DNA of 64,000 nucleotides from Phragmites australis (GCF_958298935.1 NC_084922.1:5086501-5150500); one strand, 5' to 3'. Positions 24,224-36,969 are shown, counted from the stretch's first letter. The notes: generated by a model not told the origin, from the letters alone. Program-made: numbers and translations.

Positions 24224-25440
24224 TGAATAATATAATGAAGTCGACGGACGGATATACTGATCATCGAACAGATGGACTTTTGATTGTCAGGAACTCTTCT
24301 TAACGATGTTTCAATTTGTAGGAGTCGCTTTTGATGTTTTCCAGTTTTGGAAACATCGTGTAACATTAGTCCATGCCCTTTATTGACTTTCAGATGTATT
24401 ATACTCCATTTCTTCTGTTCTTCCTTTAATTTCACTTCAGATGCTTTGGTGAGGTATAATCATATGTGTACCATTTATAGAGCTTTATGTGCATGCTCGT
24501 GTGTAATTATATGATCGATATATACAGCACCTAATATATCTTTGTCTCACGTAATGACTTCCTTATGATTTATGAATTATGATCAGTCGAGGTCAGCTGC
24601 TGCTCTAAATATATATGCTTGATTAATTGTATACATGAACTTTCGTTATTTCATTTTAAGTTCCATATATCATGGAACAATTTAGGGTTACATATGCTCA
24701 CCACCACGGAACCCCAATAGGTGACCGGTGGGCAACACAAACTAGCTATATGTCTCGAAATCAAATGGATTTGTTCTCAGAAATTATCAAATGAACAAAA
24801 TGTTAAATTTCTTGGTTAAACAAGAGGCTCCTGGTGTGCATATATATACTTTTTCTAGATATGATAAGATAGTACTCTATCACTTGTAAATATTGGAAAA
24901 CAACGATTGGTGCGCTAGATCTTCTCCAAAGTGAACAGTCGCAGAGGTTGGAAGTTCTAGCTATTCCAATGCACGCTAGACGGTGCACATGTACCGTAAC
25001 TAGTTGTTCTTTGTCCATCTCTATGTGCTGAGACTGTAAAGGAGCACACACCCTGGAGAGAGAGAGAGAAAGAAGCTTTAATTCCTTGGTGCACGCTGCG
25101 CCCCCACAAAGGGGAGGTTCAATGTATATGGCAAAAGCATGTCAATAGGGAGGCCAAGTTGCATAAATAACAAATGCAGAAGTTAGCTAGGGTTTGATCA
25201 TCTCCAAACAGCAGAAGGAGAGCTGACAAATGAAAGAGCTAAGTCTTTTTTAGCCAATTTGCCAAGTGGCTGAAGTATCTACGAATTTTTTATTTGTTAT
25301 AATTTTAAATAAAAAATATAAATATATATGTCTATTTTAAAAATTGCAAATCTAGACTCCCATCATCTGCTGGAAGGACAACATCAACCCGTCGCAACGT
25401 GGTGTTCAAGTGTGGACATGCATGTTTTTCATGTCGCCCT
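24224..25440. other. 3' flank of the LBD gene and intergenic DNA
   Basis: The first 200-250 bases probably hold the 3' untranslated region. An AATAAT-type motif lies right at the stop codon and other A/T-rich signals follow near 24370-24420. No further gene was found. Confidence 0.45.
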
Positions 25441-27130
25441 CACTACGTAAGAAACCATAAAAAAAGACAAGTCATTAGTGACAGCTGCTCAGTATCCGTC
25501 ACTAATGTACTATTAGTGATGGGTTAAATGATGACCCATAACTAATATATGGCTCGGGTTGAGACTCGACCAAGATCCGTCACTAATAAGGGGTCATTAG
25601 TGACGGCGAGAGAACAACTCGTCACTAAAGATAGTAGTGACGGGTCACCTCAAAATCCATCACTAATGATAGAATAATTAGTGAGAGAGCACACTCATTA
25701 GTGACAGGTAGAGAGAGCACACTTATTAGTGACAGGTGACCTCAAAACTCATCACTAATGATGGAGTCATTAGTGACGGATAGAGAGAGCACACTCATTA
25801 GTGACGGGTTACCTAAAGACCTGTCACTAATGAGTCAGTCATTAGTGACAGGCAGAGAAGGCACGCTCATTAGTGACGGGTGATAAAGACACCCGTCACT
25901 AATGGCTTACTCATTAATGACGAGTCTTTAGGTGATTCGTCACTAATGACTAGTCGGATCATGAGTCATTGCTGGTCGGGTAAAAAAGTCATAACTTTTT
26001 TATACTAATTCAGATGGAGAAAATTTTATATGAAAATTGTATCTCTCGATAAGGTCTACAACTTTATAGTTGATCACCTTTTTATTTAAAGCCATATGGA
26101 TGCACAAATAAATATATAAAATTGTCAAATGAACCACATACAGTACACAAACTAAAGTGCTAGATCTAGTATAAAAATAATAGAAATCATTGAAAAAGAC
26201 ACATATAGGATCACAAAGTTGAAAATATCAAATTCAAAGATTTTTATTGTGAGTTTGGTAAATCGGATTGATGAAACGTCTGCGCAGCACTAACTTTTTA
26301 AATGTGGCACTATGCCTCCAAAAATTTCCAGACAAATCAGAGAATGTCAATTTTTTATGAAGAACTTTAGAGATCTTGGTGAGGGTCTTCCGAGCCTTTT
26401 TGGGGGTTAAGAAAAATACAGTCTAAAAACGTGTATTTTTTTGGGATGCGTCTCCTTGTTAGCTTTGAAAGTAGAGGTAAAACGTCAAAATCGGACTTCG
26501 TATACAAAAGTTATAGCTGTTTTACTGAACACTGCATGGATTAGACAAACTTTTTCATACGGAGTCGAATGGAGACAAACTTTATATAAACATTGTAGAA
26601 CTCGGCTAGATCTACAACTTTGTAGTTGACAAAATTTTCATTCAAGATCATTTAGCAAAATTATAATCCTCAACAAAATTTGACAAAATTAGTCATTAGT
26701 GATGGGTCATGTTTATGACTATATGATAGCAGATCTTTGGTAAAGAAGGTTAAAAGGATAAAATATTCGATTTCTATTATAACTACATGATAGCGGAGGT
26801 GGTAAGGTGGCTATACCTGTGAGGAGGAGGTCGCGGGTTTGATTTCCATGAAATACAAACTTGAAAACAATGTGAAAAAACTGGTTTGTGAGGTATATGG
26901 GATTGACCTACGTTGGGATGGCTCGGATGAAAAAAAAATATTTTTTTGACTTTTTGTGTTCAAAAAATACGAAAAATATTCATCAGTCATTAGTGATGGG
27001 TCAAGATTACAACCCGTCATATGTTCAGTCAATAGCGACGGATCACGGCTATGACTTGTCACTAATGACAGAACATTAGTGATGGGTTATGATTATAACC
27101 CGTCACTTATGATCCATCACTAATGAACTA
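25441..27130. mobile_element. CACTA-like element with dense subterminal repeats
   Basis: It begins CACTACGTAAGAAACC. From 25475 to 25960 it carries many copies of CATTAGTGACGGGT and its complement ACCCGTCACTAATG, facing both ways. Fewer copies recur at 26985-27125. The middle (25960-26980) is unrelated AT-rich DNA with no transposase domain. A matching right terminus (ending CGTAGTG) is not visible, so the element is truncated or its right end has decayed. Confidence 0.65.
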
Positions 27131-29370
27131 TTTTTAAAAGACATAGGATCATGTAAAAAGACTAACAAAATTAGTTTCATGATTTTTGGATTAGCAAATA
27201 GTAAACTATACATTTAACTTGGTTTAACAAATACATTTTCTCAAAGAAAATTTTGAATTTTTATGAGTATAAATACTTTTATCATGTAGATCATGTTACA
27301 AGGAAACCAATAAAATTTATTTCACTTGATTTGAAGCTCAGATGAATTAGTTATTAATTTTACAATATTGAAATAATTTTAAGGTTTTTTTTAACTTCAC
27401 TGAAAATTGAGAAAACCGAGCGGTTACCGACAATACGGAAAATTCAAGAAAACTATTCGATAAATCGCAAAAACCGCTAGGTAACCGGTCCAATTCGACG
27501 GATTAACAAGCGACTAAAATCACGATTTTTCCTCCAAATTTTAAATTTATTCCAAGAAATTTTGTCCGAATTTTTTTTAAAACTCGAGCGATTACCTAAC
27601 ATAAACCCTGGACGGGATGCGGCCTGCGGGTCGAAAACAGCGCCGTTCACCCCGCGCCGGCCCATGCGGTCTCGATGACGCTCGCGACTAGCTTGCTACC
27701 CTGAACACGCACGTTCTGGTTCTGTTCCGCCCGTATGCACGCGTGAAGACGGCACATATACATGCTCTGCCTCCCCCAAACCGTCTTCCCCGGCCGTCAG
27801 CTGCGTGCGCCGGCGTGGTACGTTCACAGACAAAAGACCCCGTGATGACACCGATGGTGGCAAGCGGACACATCACGCACAGAGGTCGTACGACTCTCTG
27901 GCACTTCTTAGTTCTTAACAAGTTGAAGTGTCGAACAGCACGTACGCTTAACACCCTGCTGGAACTGATGCGTTTGTTATTGCACGATCGAGATGGATCG
28001 GTCTAAGAACACCGTGCTGAAGAGTAGTGCTGTCCATAGCCCTTCCCATTGCCAAAGCACCTGTTTCTAGTTTCAGAAAGACGTCCCTATACCAAATCAA
28101 CAAAACACATGCGTTGCCACAGACTGCACGTACGATAGGGATCGATCATCTCGCTCGCTACCAAGCTAGGGGTCCTTCACACCGGCACTGCGGATCATGG
28201 ATGTGTGAGTCTGTCCCTTGCATGACGATACAGGCACGTGGCGATTGGTAGTTCGGGCTTGACCGTCCTCCAAGTCGGCTTGCCAAGTTGGTCAGATCTC
28301 ACAATGCATCATCGGTGGCCTCTACCTTCCGTCATCGTCTCTGCACGAGCTCGCCCTAGCCTGAGCGGATCTCATCAGGTCCTTCGGCAGCAGTGAATTA
28401 GTACTTCACTTCCTCCTCCTCCTCCGGCTAGCCTTGCCGCTGCCGCTAACCCGACCCGCTTGCATAAACCAAAAGCTACAGCTGCGAGACCATCGTGAGG
28501 AGGTTTGGCCATGCAACGCCCCCATCATCGCCCCTATCATTGGTGGCCTGCGTGTGACATGTGGGGCACACCCGCCCACCCATGGGTAGGTGCAGGTGCA
28601 CATGTTCTGAGGCCATGCCGTGACCCGCCATGAAAGCCAACGGTGGCCCTCGAGACGTCCGCCCAGGAGGGGGAGGAGGAGGCAACAGACAAGGGAGGGA
28701 GGAAGAAAGCGCGGCGATGGAGGACGAGGATGGGGATGGTGGTGGGGAGCCAAACAATGCCTCCTTCGTGGAGCCAGGTACCTCGCTTCAATTGACCCCG
28801 CCGCATCCTCTAACTCAACCCGAGGTCGGGCTTGCCTCTCCTTTGCTGAGTCGCCCACGCTCCCCAATGGCAGCCGCTTCTCCTTCTCCTTCTTCTACCC
28901 AGCCTCTGCGGCGGTGGCACCATCCTTGAGCATGTCATCAGCGTCCACAATGCTCTCGAAACCAAGCCCCTCAGTACAGAGCAGCAGGGATGCAGAGCTC
29001 TTCTTCATGGAGAAGCTTGTGCTCCTCTTCACGGACCCCGCGGTGCGGCTATGAGTAGACATATACAGAGAGCAGGTGTGGTCACTTTAGAATTTTCTTC
29101 TTTTCATATGTTTCTAATGAAACAAAAAGATCTAATGAAACAAAAAGATGAGTGTGTTATCTTACATTGATGGATGCGCCACATCTTCGATGGATTGAAT
29201 TCCAGAGGCTTCCAATGTGAGTTGAGCTTACAGCTCAAGCTGCACACTAATGGGTGCTGCTTTAACTTTATTGGACATGCGCACCATTTGGAGAGCAAAA
29301 TGTCACTTTGTGGCCATTTAGAGAGCAAAACGGTCATAATTCTGGTTCCTCCAGAGGTGCTTGATGGGTG
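27131..29370. other. Unassigned DNA upstream of the G6PDH pseudogene
   Basis: 27400-27600 is AT-rich with repeated AAACCG / CGGTTA text, reminiscent of some grass repeats. 28400-29060 is GC-rich with open frames on both strands rich in Gly, Arg and Pro, and no domain. Part of it may be the former upstream region of the G6PDH fragment. Confidence 0.35.
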
Positions 29371-29650
29371 TCCATCCGGAGACGGGGGGCTGGAGTTGGA
29401 AGGGAGCACTATCGGCATCACCATCATGGGCTCCACCGGTGACCTTGCTAAGAAGATCTTCCTAGCGCTCTTCGCATTATTCTATGAGGGTTGCCTCTCA
29501 GAGGTCTGTGGCCATCCGGAGATGGGGCACCGGAGTTGGGAGGGAGCACTGTCGACATCACCGTCACGGGCTCCTCCGGCGACCTTGCTAAGAAGATCTT
29601 CCCTGCGCTCTTCGCATTGTTCTATGAGGGATGCCTCCCGGAGGTTTGTG
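29371..29650 (+). repeat. Tandem duplication, 2 x 140 bp, in the G6PDH pseudogene
   Basis: Copies 29371-29510 and 29511-29650 abut directly. Both start CCATCCGGAGA within the first few bases and end GAGGT(C/T)TGTG, differing at a modest number of positions. Confidence 0.9.
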
Positions 29651-29853
29651 CACTTAGTTCTTGCTCAGTCACAGACGATGTAGTCTGGTTCTTCAGTTTG
29701 GGGTTCAGAGTGTGGTAGTTTTCAGTTTCAGTTAATTAACCTCTATTAATATATGCAGCATTTTATAGTGTTTGGTTATGCACATAGCAAGATGAGTGAT
29801 GAGGAGCTCGGGAACATGATTAGCAGGACTCTAACATGCCAAATTGACAAAAG
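29371..29853 (+). pseudogene. Plastid-type glucose-6-phosphate dehydrogenase fragment
   Basis: G6PDH catalyses the first step of the oxidative pentose phosphate pathway. Here only the coenzyme-binding start is present. Exon-1-like sequence gives [20 protein letters not shown] and GCLPE, the Rossmann-fold glycine motif of the plastidic type. It is followed by an intron with GT (29644) and AG (29757-29758) and an exon-2-like piece (29759-29853) reading [19 protein letters not shown] and [11 protein letters not shown], which again ends at a good donor. The glycine-motif exon is duplicated in tandem. The duplication is not a multiple of three, so the two copies lie in different frames and the upstream frame meets a stop. 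One lysine of the family's DLAKKKIF run is missing in both copies. No later exon with the catalytic domain was found downstream. Confidence 0.85.
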
Positions 29854-32337
29854 GTATGTTCCCATTGTTAGGCTTGTAGACCATCGCAACATTTATAGTT
29901 TAGCTCTGTATCAACTACAATAACAAATTGATTATGCTTCAGTCCTTTGGGAACTCAGCCTCCTTAAGAAATATTATGATATCTCTGTTTCCTCAATGGC
30001 TTAAAATATATTGAGTATGACAAAATTGAATCTCATGCAGAACTCAGTTTCAATTTTGAATGCGAACCCCCTTGAAGCATATAGAGACCTATCAATTGAA
30101 CGGGAATTATAAAAATCAGGGAGCAAAGCATTGTCTCTTAAATGCAAAAAGAAGTGGCATGGACATGATTTCATTGCTCTAAGCCTAAATGCGCTTTAGA
30201 AGGCAGAATGCTTAGTGGATAAACATGTGCTTAAAAAAAGTTGTAGAGCCATTTAGCAGAATTGTCCTAGCTTACTTACATATTGTCCTCCAACATACTA
30301 CAATAATATTAGTAAAACAAAGTTTATTACCGATTTTTAGGGGTCCAACTAACCTAGACCATGTATTATCTGCTTTTTGCTATTTAATATTTATAGGGAG
30401 CTACAAACATATTGAAATGCCAGATACACTCTTATTTATAATGATATCTACAGAAACTCCCATGTAATTACCAATTTGTTATTCTGCATTAGGAACATTA
30501 ACATATTATTAAATCTTTCTTACATGTCCACATTCACTATTAAACAGAATACCCCTTGTATAAGATATGATATTTCTCTTTTATAACAATCTGTGCTAAT
30601 ACAATTCTGTATTTACAGCTCCAATAAATATTTCAACCTTTTGTCATTTTTTTTTACAAAGGTACATGATATAATCCAATATTAAATTCTGCAATCAAAG
30701 CTTCCTTTCTCGTCAAATTTAACATAATCAATATTTATTTTACAGCTGAATTCAAGAACACCAGAAAATCTTCATTCCAGATACCCAATTATTGGTTTTA
30801 TTGGACAATCCTATTGTTTTAGGTTTGTGGATCGGCTTTTAACATTCATTAACCTGTATACCAAAGCTAAGATGCTAGAGTTGGTTTGCATCTGCTGTCT
30901 CGCTTTCAATCATACATCAAGAGAGTAAATGTTAACCAGCTCAAGCATCTTACCCTTTACAAATTTTTTACCACATACAAATAATATGAATGTCAAAAGG
31001 CGATTCAAAAGTGTCAAATAATTATTTACAACAATATATTTTCCCTAAGATATATATTTTACAATGCAATATAATTATCATCTTTTACATAGGTACAAAT
31101 TCGAATATGAATAGGACTCAAAGCACTCAAGGAGAAAATCACGGATTCTCATTTGGATGATCATAGATATCACCAAGATAAGTCTTTCTTCAGGATTTAA
31201 TGGGGGGTTTTAAAAAAATATTGGTGAGTAGAATCTAGATGGTAAACCAATCACCATACCCTAAAATACATATGATTTTATCTCACTGCAATTTCTTTCC
31301 TGTAGACTACCACATAAATTTACCCAATATTTCAGTGGGAAAGTACCATATCCACATGGCCACGTTTAAATTTTTGTGTACTATGAAACAAGGCATTGCT
31401 ATTATTTGTGTCCACCTAAGTACCTACTTGTATATGAAACTTACATACAACTATATATTCTTGTGTGCTATACTACTGACAAGATATGACCAACTGTTTT
31501 ATCTATCTTTTAGTTAATATCCCTGTTACTCTATAAGCTTGATATGCTGAGCTATAGGCTAATATTGCTCGTTGAGGATACTGCAGTGGCTCGACACTCA
31601 CATAAAGAGGATTGGCCCTCGGTGAGGTTGCCCTCGCCAACCTTTTGGCTCATTTGTATACAACCTAGGTTATTATGTAATTCTTTTACAATTTTCTTAT
31701 GTCAAGTAGTTAGATTATTTACTATGTTCATGGTATTTTATTTGTATTACTTTGTACCTGGTTTGCAGTGTTTAAGAATCTAGCTGTCCTGTTTACCAAT
31801 TGTTCTGTTTATCGAATTTGGGGAATTCACTTGGTAATTTTTTTTTATCGTTGATACATAAATATTCTGCACAACCAAAATCATAAATTCCATGCCATAT
31901 GAAGCAAGGTTGATCAATGCAATACTATTTTCGTGATAAATTACAACAGTATACAATATGAATACACTATGAAAGCAAGGTTGAGAGAAAATATGAGGCA
32001 AGATGAGTGAGAACCTTTCATAACTAAGCTCTAGAATGAAATTTGAAATATATTTGACAAACTAAGAATAATATATGATCTTTTGTACTTTATTGATGCT
32101 CTTTAAGAATTTGTGTGTAGCGTTGGTCATCACCGTCATCTACTCACAAAGCGCGCCAACAGGTGCTCCAGTTTTCTAGTCTCTTCCGAATACATTACAC
32201 TAGCAACTTGGCTCACGTTAGCAACATGGCTAGACTCGTTACAACATATTCTATTTATCGCAATCCCTTGACCGAAATATGAGTTTATTTAGATTTTTTT
32301 TGCATGTAGTATTCTTTGGGATCTTGGTTGCAACTTA
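29854..32337. other. AT-rich DNA, possibly old intron or intergenic sequence
   Basis: No further G6PDH exons and no other gene were recognised. Open frames are short, and the composition is uniformly AT-rich. Confidence 0.4.
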
Positions 32338-32656
32338 GGGCTCGTTTGGCAGGGCTCCAGATTCTCCTAGAAACGTTTCGGTTTCAGATTCTTCCTGGAA
32401 ACGTTTCTCCGGTGAATCACCTTCAATTTTCTGAAAACGTTTGGCAGGGATTCTGGATTCGGATTCTTGAAGAAAAATGACCTGAGTGATTCTAGAAACG
32501 GGTGAAACACCATTTTACGTGATTCTCCTCGTAGTGTTAAAAATGAGAAACGTTTCAGGTGATTCAAGGTGAAACGTTTCACGTTTTAGTGCGTTTGGCA
32601 GGGATTCTAGAGAATCACCAGAGAATCTGAAACGTTTCTTGCAACCAAACGGGGCC
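32338..32656. mobile_element. Tourist-like (PIF/Harbinger) MITE, 319 bp
   Basis: The ends are GGGCTCGTTTGG and its near-perfect inverse CCAAACGGGGCC (one mismatch). TTA flanks both sides (32335-32337 and 32657-32659), the target duplication of this superfamily. The interior carries the 10-bp palindrome GAAACGTTTC five times, at 32370, 32398, 32547, 32571 and 32629. It is non-coding. Confidence 0.8.
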
Positions 32657-32659
32657 TTA

Positions 32660-33262
32660 GTAAACAGTGAACTAGTAATAGTAAGTATATTGACTGTCCT
32701 TTAACATTACATCAGTTGAATAGGGATATTTACAACTATACCTCAACCACCCCAATCATCATTATATTTTTGTCTCTTATCCGCAAGAATATTCCACTTG
32801 ACACTAGAAATGATCATCTGAATATTCTTAGGTATTATAGTCAATGTACACTTTCAAAACCCTACCAAAACCAAACCCGACACGTGTCCCAAGGGATCCG
32901 CATCGGATTTCCTTTCGAGGCCACTTGTGAATTCCTTCCGGTCATCTTCCTGTGTAGACTCTTGTTGATCCGCAGGCTCCTCATGGGGTAGGCATTTGTT
33001 CTGCTGCTGAATGTTTTCTCATGCATTTATTCATCATCCAGGCTTTGTTGTTTCCTTTCGCCCTTCGGGCTTCTCCCCTCGTCCAGACTTCGGCATTCAC
33101 CTCGCGTTTGGTGCTTCGTCTTCTAGGCTTTGCTACCGCTTTCTGCCCTTCGTGTTCCTCTCTCTTTGGGATCATCGCTCATATCCCTATGCTTCATGTC
33201 TACCATTGTATGCCATCGGGTCTTGTTCCTGCAGAGCATGATGAAAACATCTCTATCGCTAC
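32660..33262. other. Unassigned DNA before the hairpin-repeat LTR
   Basis: No gene was recognised. Three frames are open around 33010-33270, but the predicted peptides have no domain and the segment is pyrimidine-rich. Confidence 0.35.
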
Positions 33263-34638
33263 TGTCGGAGGGTGAACTCCTATCGCAGGGATCCGGAGGG
33301 ACCCCTTTTTTGAGATTCGGCTGGGATGATGATTCTGAATATGTTTGCGGGAGAAATAAATAGGTGTAAATGCGATGGCAAGTGGGATGGAATGATCGGA
33401 TGTAAAATGCAGTAAATGCACTGGAGAGATTTTTAGACAGGTTCGGGCCGCACTGTGTGTAATACCCTACTCCTGTGTGGATGCTATAAATGCACTGAGA
33501 ATGTTTCTCAAAGATGTTTGCTGGTTACAAGAATATTTATCTATCCTAGAGCTTCGGGCTCCTTGTTCTTCGGTGGTCTTAGCTTCTGTGCGTCTCTGTA
33601 TTCGAGAGTTCCCTTAGAATCTGTTCTTGTCCGTGCCCACCGGCTCCCTTAAATACTCGCCAGCGGTAGCGTGTCCCGAAAGGGAGGGCACAAGTTCCAA
33701 GGTGCCATAAATGGAAAGGCAGTCATCATGGGCTGCTGTGTGAAGTGACGACGGGGGGGGGGGAGGGTGGTGGAAAACGCGCCCCCGCCCGGTCTCGATC
33801 GTCATGATGGCGTTGGCAACGGGCGCCGCGGAGAGGGCCCACCGGACAACCACAGAGCTGCCCGACGTGCCCGCCCGGTCTTGTTCGTCTGATACAGCAG
33901 GGCGGCAGGCGGGGCACCTTGGGCCTTGCGATGCTATCCCAAGGCGCGCTGGATGACGTGGGATGGGACCCGCTCATTAAATGTCCCCACGCCCTTTTGC
34001 CAGGATATGGTAGGGACTGACACCGAGCGTGGCAGGAGCAGTTAGAAGTGACAGGCCACGCACCCTCTTAAATGCGGCATCGGGCCTTTCACTGGCTGAC
34101 ACCTCATCGCTGGACCCCTGTGGGGGCCACCGACGAAGGACTTCTTGGGCCGTCTGGGAACCGAGTGCTCGGGGGTCACTGTTCACATCCCCGAGCACTC
34201 TCTCCCGGAAGCGCCCTCTCTTGGTCCTCGGGGAACCGAGTGCTCGGGGGCCGCGGCTTGCAGCCCCGAGCACTCTCTCCCAGAACTACTTTCCTTGGGT
34301 CCTCGGGGTACTCAGGTGCTCGGGGGCCACTGTTCATGACCTCGAACACTCTTTTCCCGGCACTTGGTTTTCGCAGATTATCGGGGAACTCAGGTACTCG
34401 GGGACCACTGTTCATGGCCCCGAGCGCTCTCTCCCGGGACTTAGTCTTCTCGTACTTCGGGGAGATCATCCCTGCGAGAGGTCGCCACGTGGCAACCTGC
34501 TGGTCTGGCCTCGAGATTCGGGGAACCCTGGTTACTGATTCACCGACAGCTATATTAGTATTGCTATCTTACCTTTGAGGTTGGTTCAAGTGACTGAAAT
34601 CAATGAAGGGGAGTCAATATGGTACCATTTCCCCAACA
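33263..34638 (+). repeat. LTR of the hairpin-repeat family, complete copy
   Basis: It starts TGTCGGAGGGTGAA and ends TTTCCCCAACA, with TG/CA termini. Its 33640-34555 part matches 1-1058. The neighbouring five bases (GCTAC on the left, GTATC on the right) do not match, so it is either a solo LTR with a decayed duplication or one end of a rearranged element. No internal coding region adjoins it. The strand was chosen from the TG/CA reading only. Confidence 0.6.
34150..34452. repeat. Tandem array, four units of about 76 bp, in the LTR
   Basis: Units start near 34150, 34226, 34301 and 34377. The first has a perfect stem, GAGTGCTCGGGG (34163-34174) with CCCCGAGCACTC (34189-34200), and a 14-base loop. 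The copy at 505-961 has six units, so the array has changed length between copies. Confidence 0.85.
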
Positions 34639-35090
34639 GTATCTTCTGGTTACGAAAAGCATAACCTTAGGAGAAGATAAAATTCTTCGTGTTCCTAACG
34701 TATTAGTATTTTTTTAATGTCCAAACTTTTTTGAATGTCTAAACGTAGTAGTAATACATTGGTATTTGAGAGTTTACATTTAAAAGTTTAAATTTTTAAC
34801 TTTGTTGCCACACGTCGTAGTTTTAGTGGCGCGTTATAGAGATTACTCCGTGCAACCATGGCACAGGAAAATTTCTCTTCGATGTCCCGGGTCAATAGTT
34901 ATTATATGCACACATCTGTTGATGTAGAAGATCCCAGAAATTAAAGGAAAAAGGAAAAAAATAAAGAAGCATGAGATGGGCCATCGTTTCCTAGCCCACC
35001 CAGCCTGTGCCGTACAACAAACAAACCTATCAATTGTCCTTTAATCTTATTACGAGCCAATGTTATGGGCATTGAGAAGCAGTGAGGTCA
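34639..35090. other. Unassigned AT-rich DNA
   Basis: Nothing recognised. Confidence 0.35.
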
Positions 35091-35335
35091 ATAGATCTAA
35101 AGATGCCCATCTCATTAGAGAAGTGATGATGCTGTTTTCAGGACATAGAAAGCTAGAACTTATGAAGATTAGTTGTCTCTAAAATAAGGCTGTAGATTTG
35201 ATGGCTAATTTTGCTAGAGAAGGTAAATACATGGATGTTCTCTTATATAGCTTTCCAGATTGTATTGCAGACATAAATACTATGAATTGTAACCCTGTTA
35301 GTGAGTAATAAAGGTCTCGTATTCCTTAAAAAAAT
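35091..35335 (+). pseudogene. Probable 3' tail of a LINE (RNase H-like end)
   Basis: One frame reads SKDAHLIREVMMLFSGHRK, a TAA stop, then NKAVDLMANFAREGKYMD, and ends at TAA near 35310. An A-rich run follows after CCTT. The pattern resembles the end of the RNase H-like domain at the C-terminus of plant L1-type LINEs. Only the last 70 or so codons remain and one is a stop. The family call is tentative. Confidence 0.35.
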
Positions 35336-35707
35336 GCACTGCCCATGGTCTTCTCCGCGACTCCGCACAAAAGCAACCGACGAAAAAGCTACGTGTGGTA
35401 TATCTCTATTACATAAAACACAAACTGATTTTCATATCACATCTTCCTCTACTATTCATTTATCTAATAAAAATACCTAAAATTCAAATAATTTATTCAT
35501 TTTTAATATTCATCCTCTTCTTCTAACGTTCCTGCCTTGTGTTGTTGGAAAATGGATCACATGACCCTCTTTTTGACCAACCCTCGGTAATGCGGTAGGC
35601 ATGCACAACCTCCTCTCCACTGGCCCACTGCATCACATGAGCTGGCAACCCATTTCACGTGACTAATTTGGACTTTTTTTTATTTTTATATTTTATAATA
35701 TTAATAT
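35336..35707. other. Unassigned DNA before the nested Ty3/gypsy cluster
   Basis: No gene was found. It ends in a T/A-rich run just before the LTR start at 35708. AATAT (35703-35707) would be the target site of the outermost element. Confidence 0.35.
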
Positions 35708-36011
35708 TGTCGGAGTATTAAGTAAGAGGATGTCCTAGTTAACGAGTCTCATGAGGAGTATGATGATCGACGGGGGATATTTCTTGAACCCTATCCTATT
35801 GTGCGACCAAGTCCAAACTCACACGACCAGCGCAAGACTTGCGCGATCAGCCTCCTTGTGATATTACGAGATCCCACGAACAACCCTTCTAGTCGCGGGA
35901 CCGATCCTTACCTAACCCATCTAATCGCATTTGTTGCTATCTACTCAAGTGTTTTCCTTCCCCAGGCACCTCATCTAGTGAACAAAATCATGGCCGGTGT
36001 GGTTGGGCACT
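35708..36011 (+). repeat. 5' LTR of the old Tat-like element, first part
   Basis: It starts TGTCGGAGTATT and ends at the GCACT target site (36007-36011) where the minus-strand element entered. The continuation is 48418-49004, giving an LTR of about 890 bp. Confidence 0.7.
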
Positions 36012-36969
36012 TGTCGAGGGTAAATCCCTAACAGTAATTCTGGGGTATGTTGGACAGTGGGTGCGTGAACAGTGTTTCAGGGACTGGGTGTGTCTGTGTG
36101 TAGATGATGGATCTGGAGACACCAGGGATTATACAGGTTCGGGTCTCGCGGAGGATAACAACCTTACGTCCTGTGTTTGTGTTATAGTAGATCTCACTTG
36201 GTTACAGACAGTGTTCTAGCAGTTTGCTAAATTGATCTCTCTTGGTTATAGACAGGGTCCTCATCCCTTTATATAGTAGGGAGAAGGAGAACTTACAAGC
36301 GGACCCTATACAGATGACCTCTGCTCATTCTAATATCTAACTCAACTCATCATTACAGAGTACCGGGGATGCCAAATTGCTCTGGCGGTATTATATATTG
36401 TGCTACCGCGCGCTATCTTTGTTTAGCCCGTAGAGCCTTATCTTGTTGCATTTAATGCGACGGGACAGAATGATGCCCTTCTGCACTGTCCCCGTCCGCT
36501 TGCCTCTCTGCGCCATTCCCGTCCACTTGCCTCTGCGCCGTTCCCGTCCACTTGCCATCTGCACCGTCCCTTTCCACTTGCATCTCTGCGCCATCTCCGT
36601 CCACTTGCCCTGTCGGGTGGCTGATAACACCCCATCTGTTGTGCGGTGCCGTGCCAGCCTGTAGAGTCTCACTCTATAGCCTTTAATGTTATGAGATGGG
36701 ACAACGCCCCCTGCACCGCCCACGACCTTATCCGTCGGGGCCAGTGCCTGGTGAAGAGAAGTGTTCGGGCGAGTGTCCAATCTAGTTCCGTGACCAGGGG
36801 GCTGGTCGTGGGTTTGTGTGAAGGCGTAGCAAGATTGGTCGCTGGAGGCCTTGCACTGGTCGGGGTAGCTCATCGAACGATTAGCATTTTTAGGAGATGT
36901 TCCCCTAGCTATTTGCACCCTTCGTGGGGCATGTTAGCCGGGGTACCCCTTTACTTGATACACCGACCA
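36012..36969 (-). repeat. 3' LTR of the nested Tat-like element
   Basis: It pairs with 47457-48412, beginning TGTCGAGGGTAAATCCCT and ending ACACCGACCA, where the other copy has ACACCGACA. A purine tract (minus strand GAGAGAGCTTGGGGGCTA) adjoins it at 36970-36990 and would serve as the polypurine tract. The two LTRs differ at scattered positions, so the insertion is not recent. Confidence 0.88.

Noticed and set aside
28406..29054. Several Gly/Arg/Pro-rich frames before the G6PDH fragment
   Set aside because: They are open on both strands at once and low in complexity. I could not match them to a G6PDH transit peptide.
1..34638. The two hairpin-repeat LTRs (1-1058 and 33263-34638) as ends of one element
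   Set aside because: They are 32 kb apart. The DNA between holds a functional gene and unrelated elements, with no internal region of that family. They differ in unit number.
33258..34643. Target duplication around the LTR at 33263-34638
   Set aside because: The flanks are GCTAC and GTATC, which do not match.
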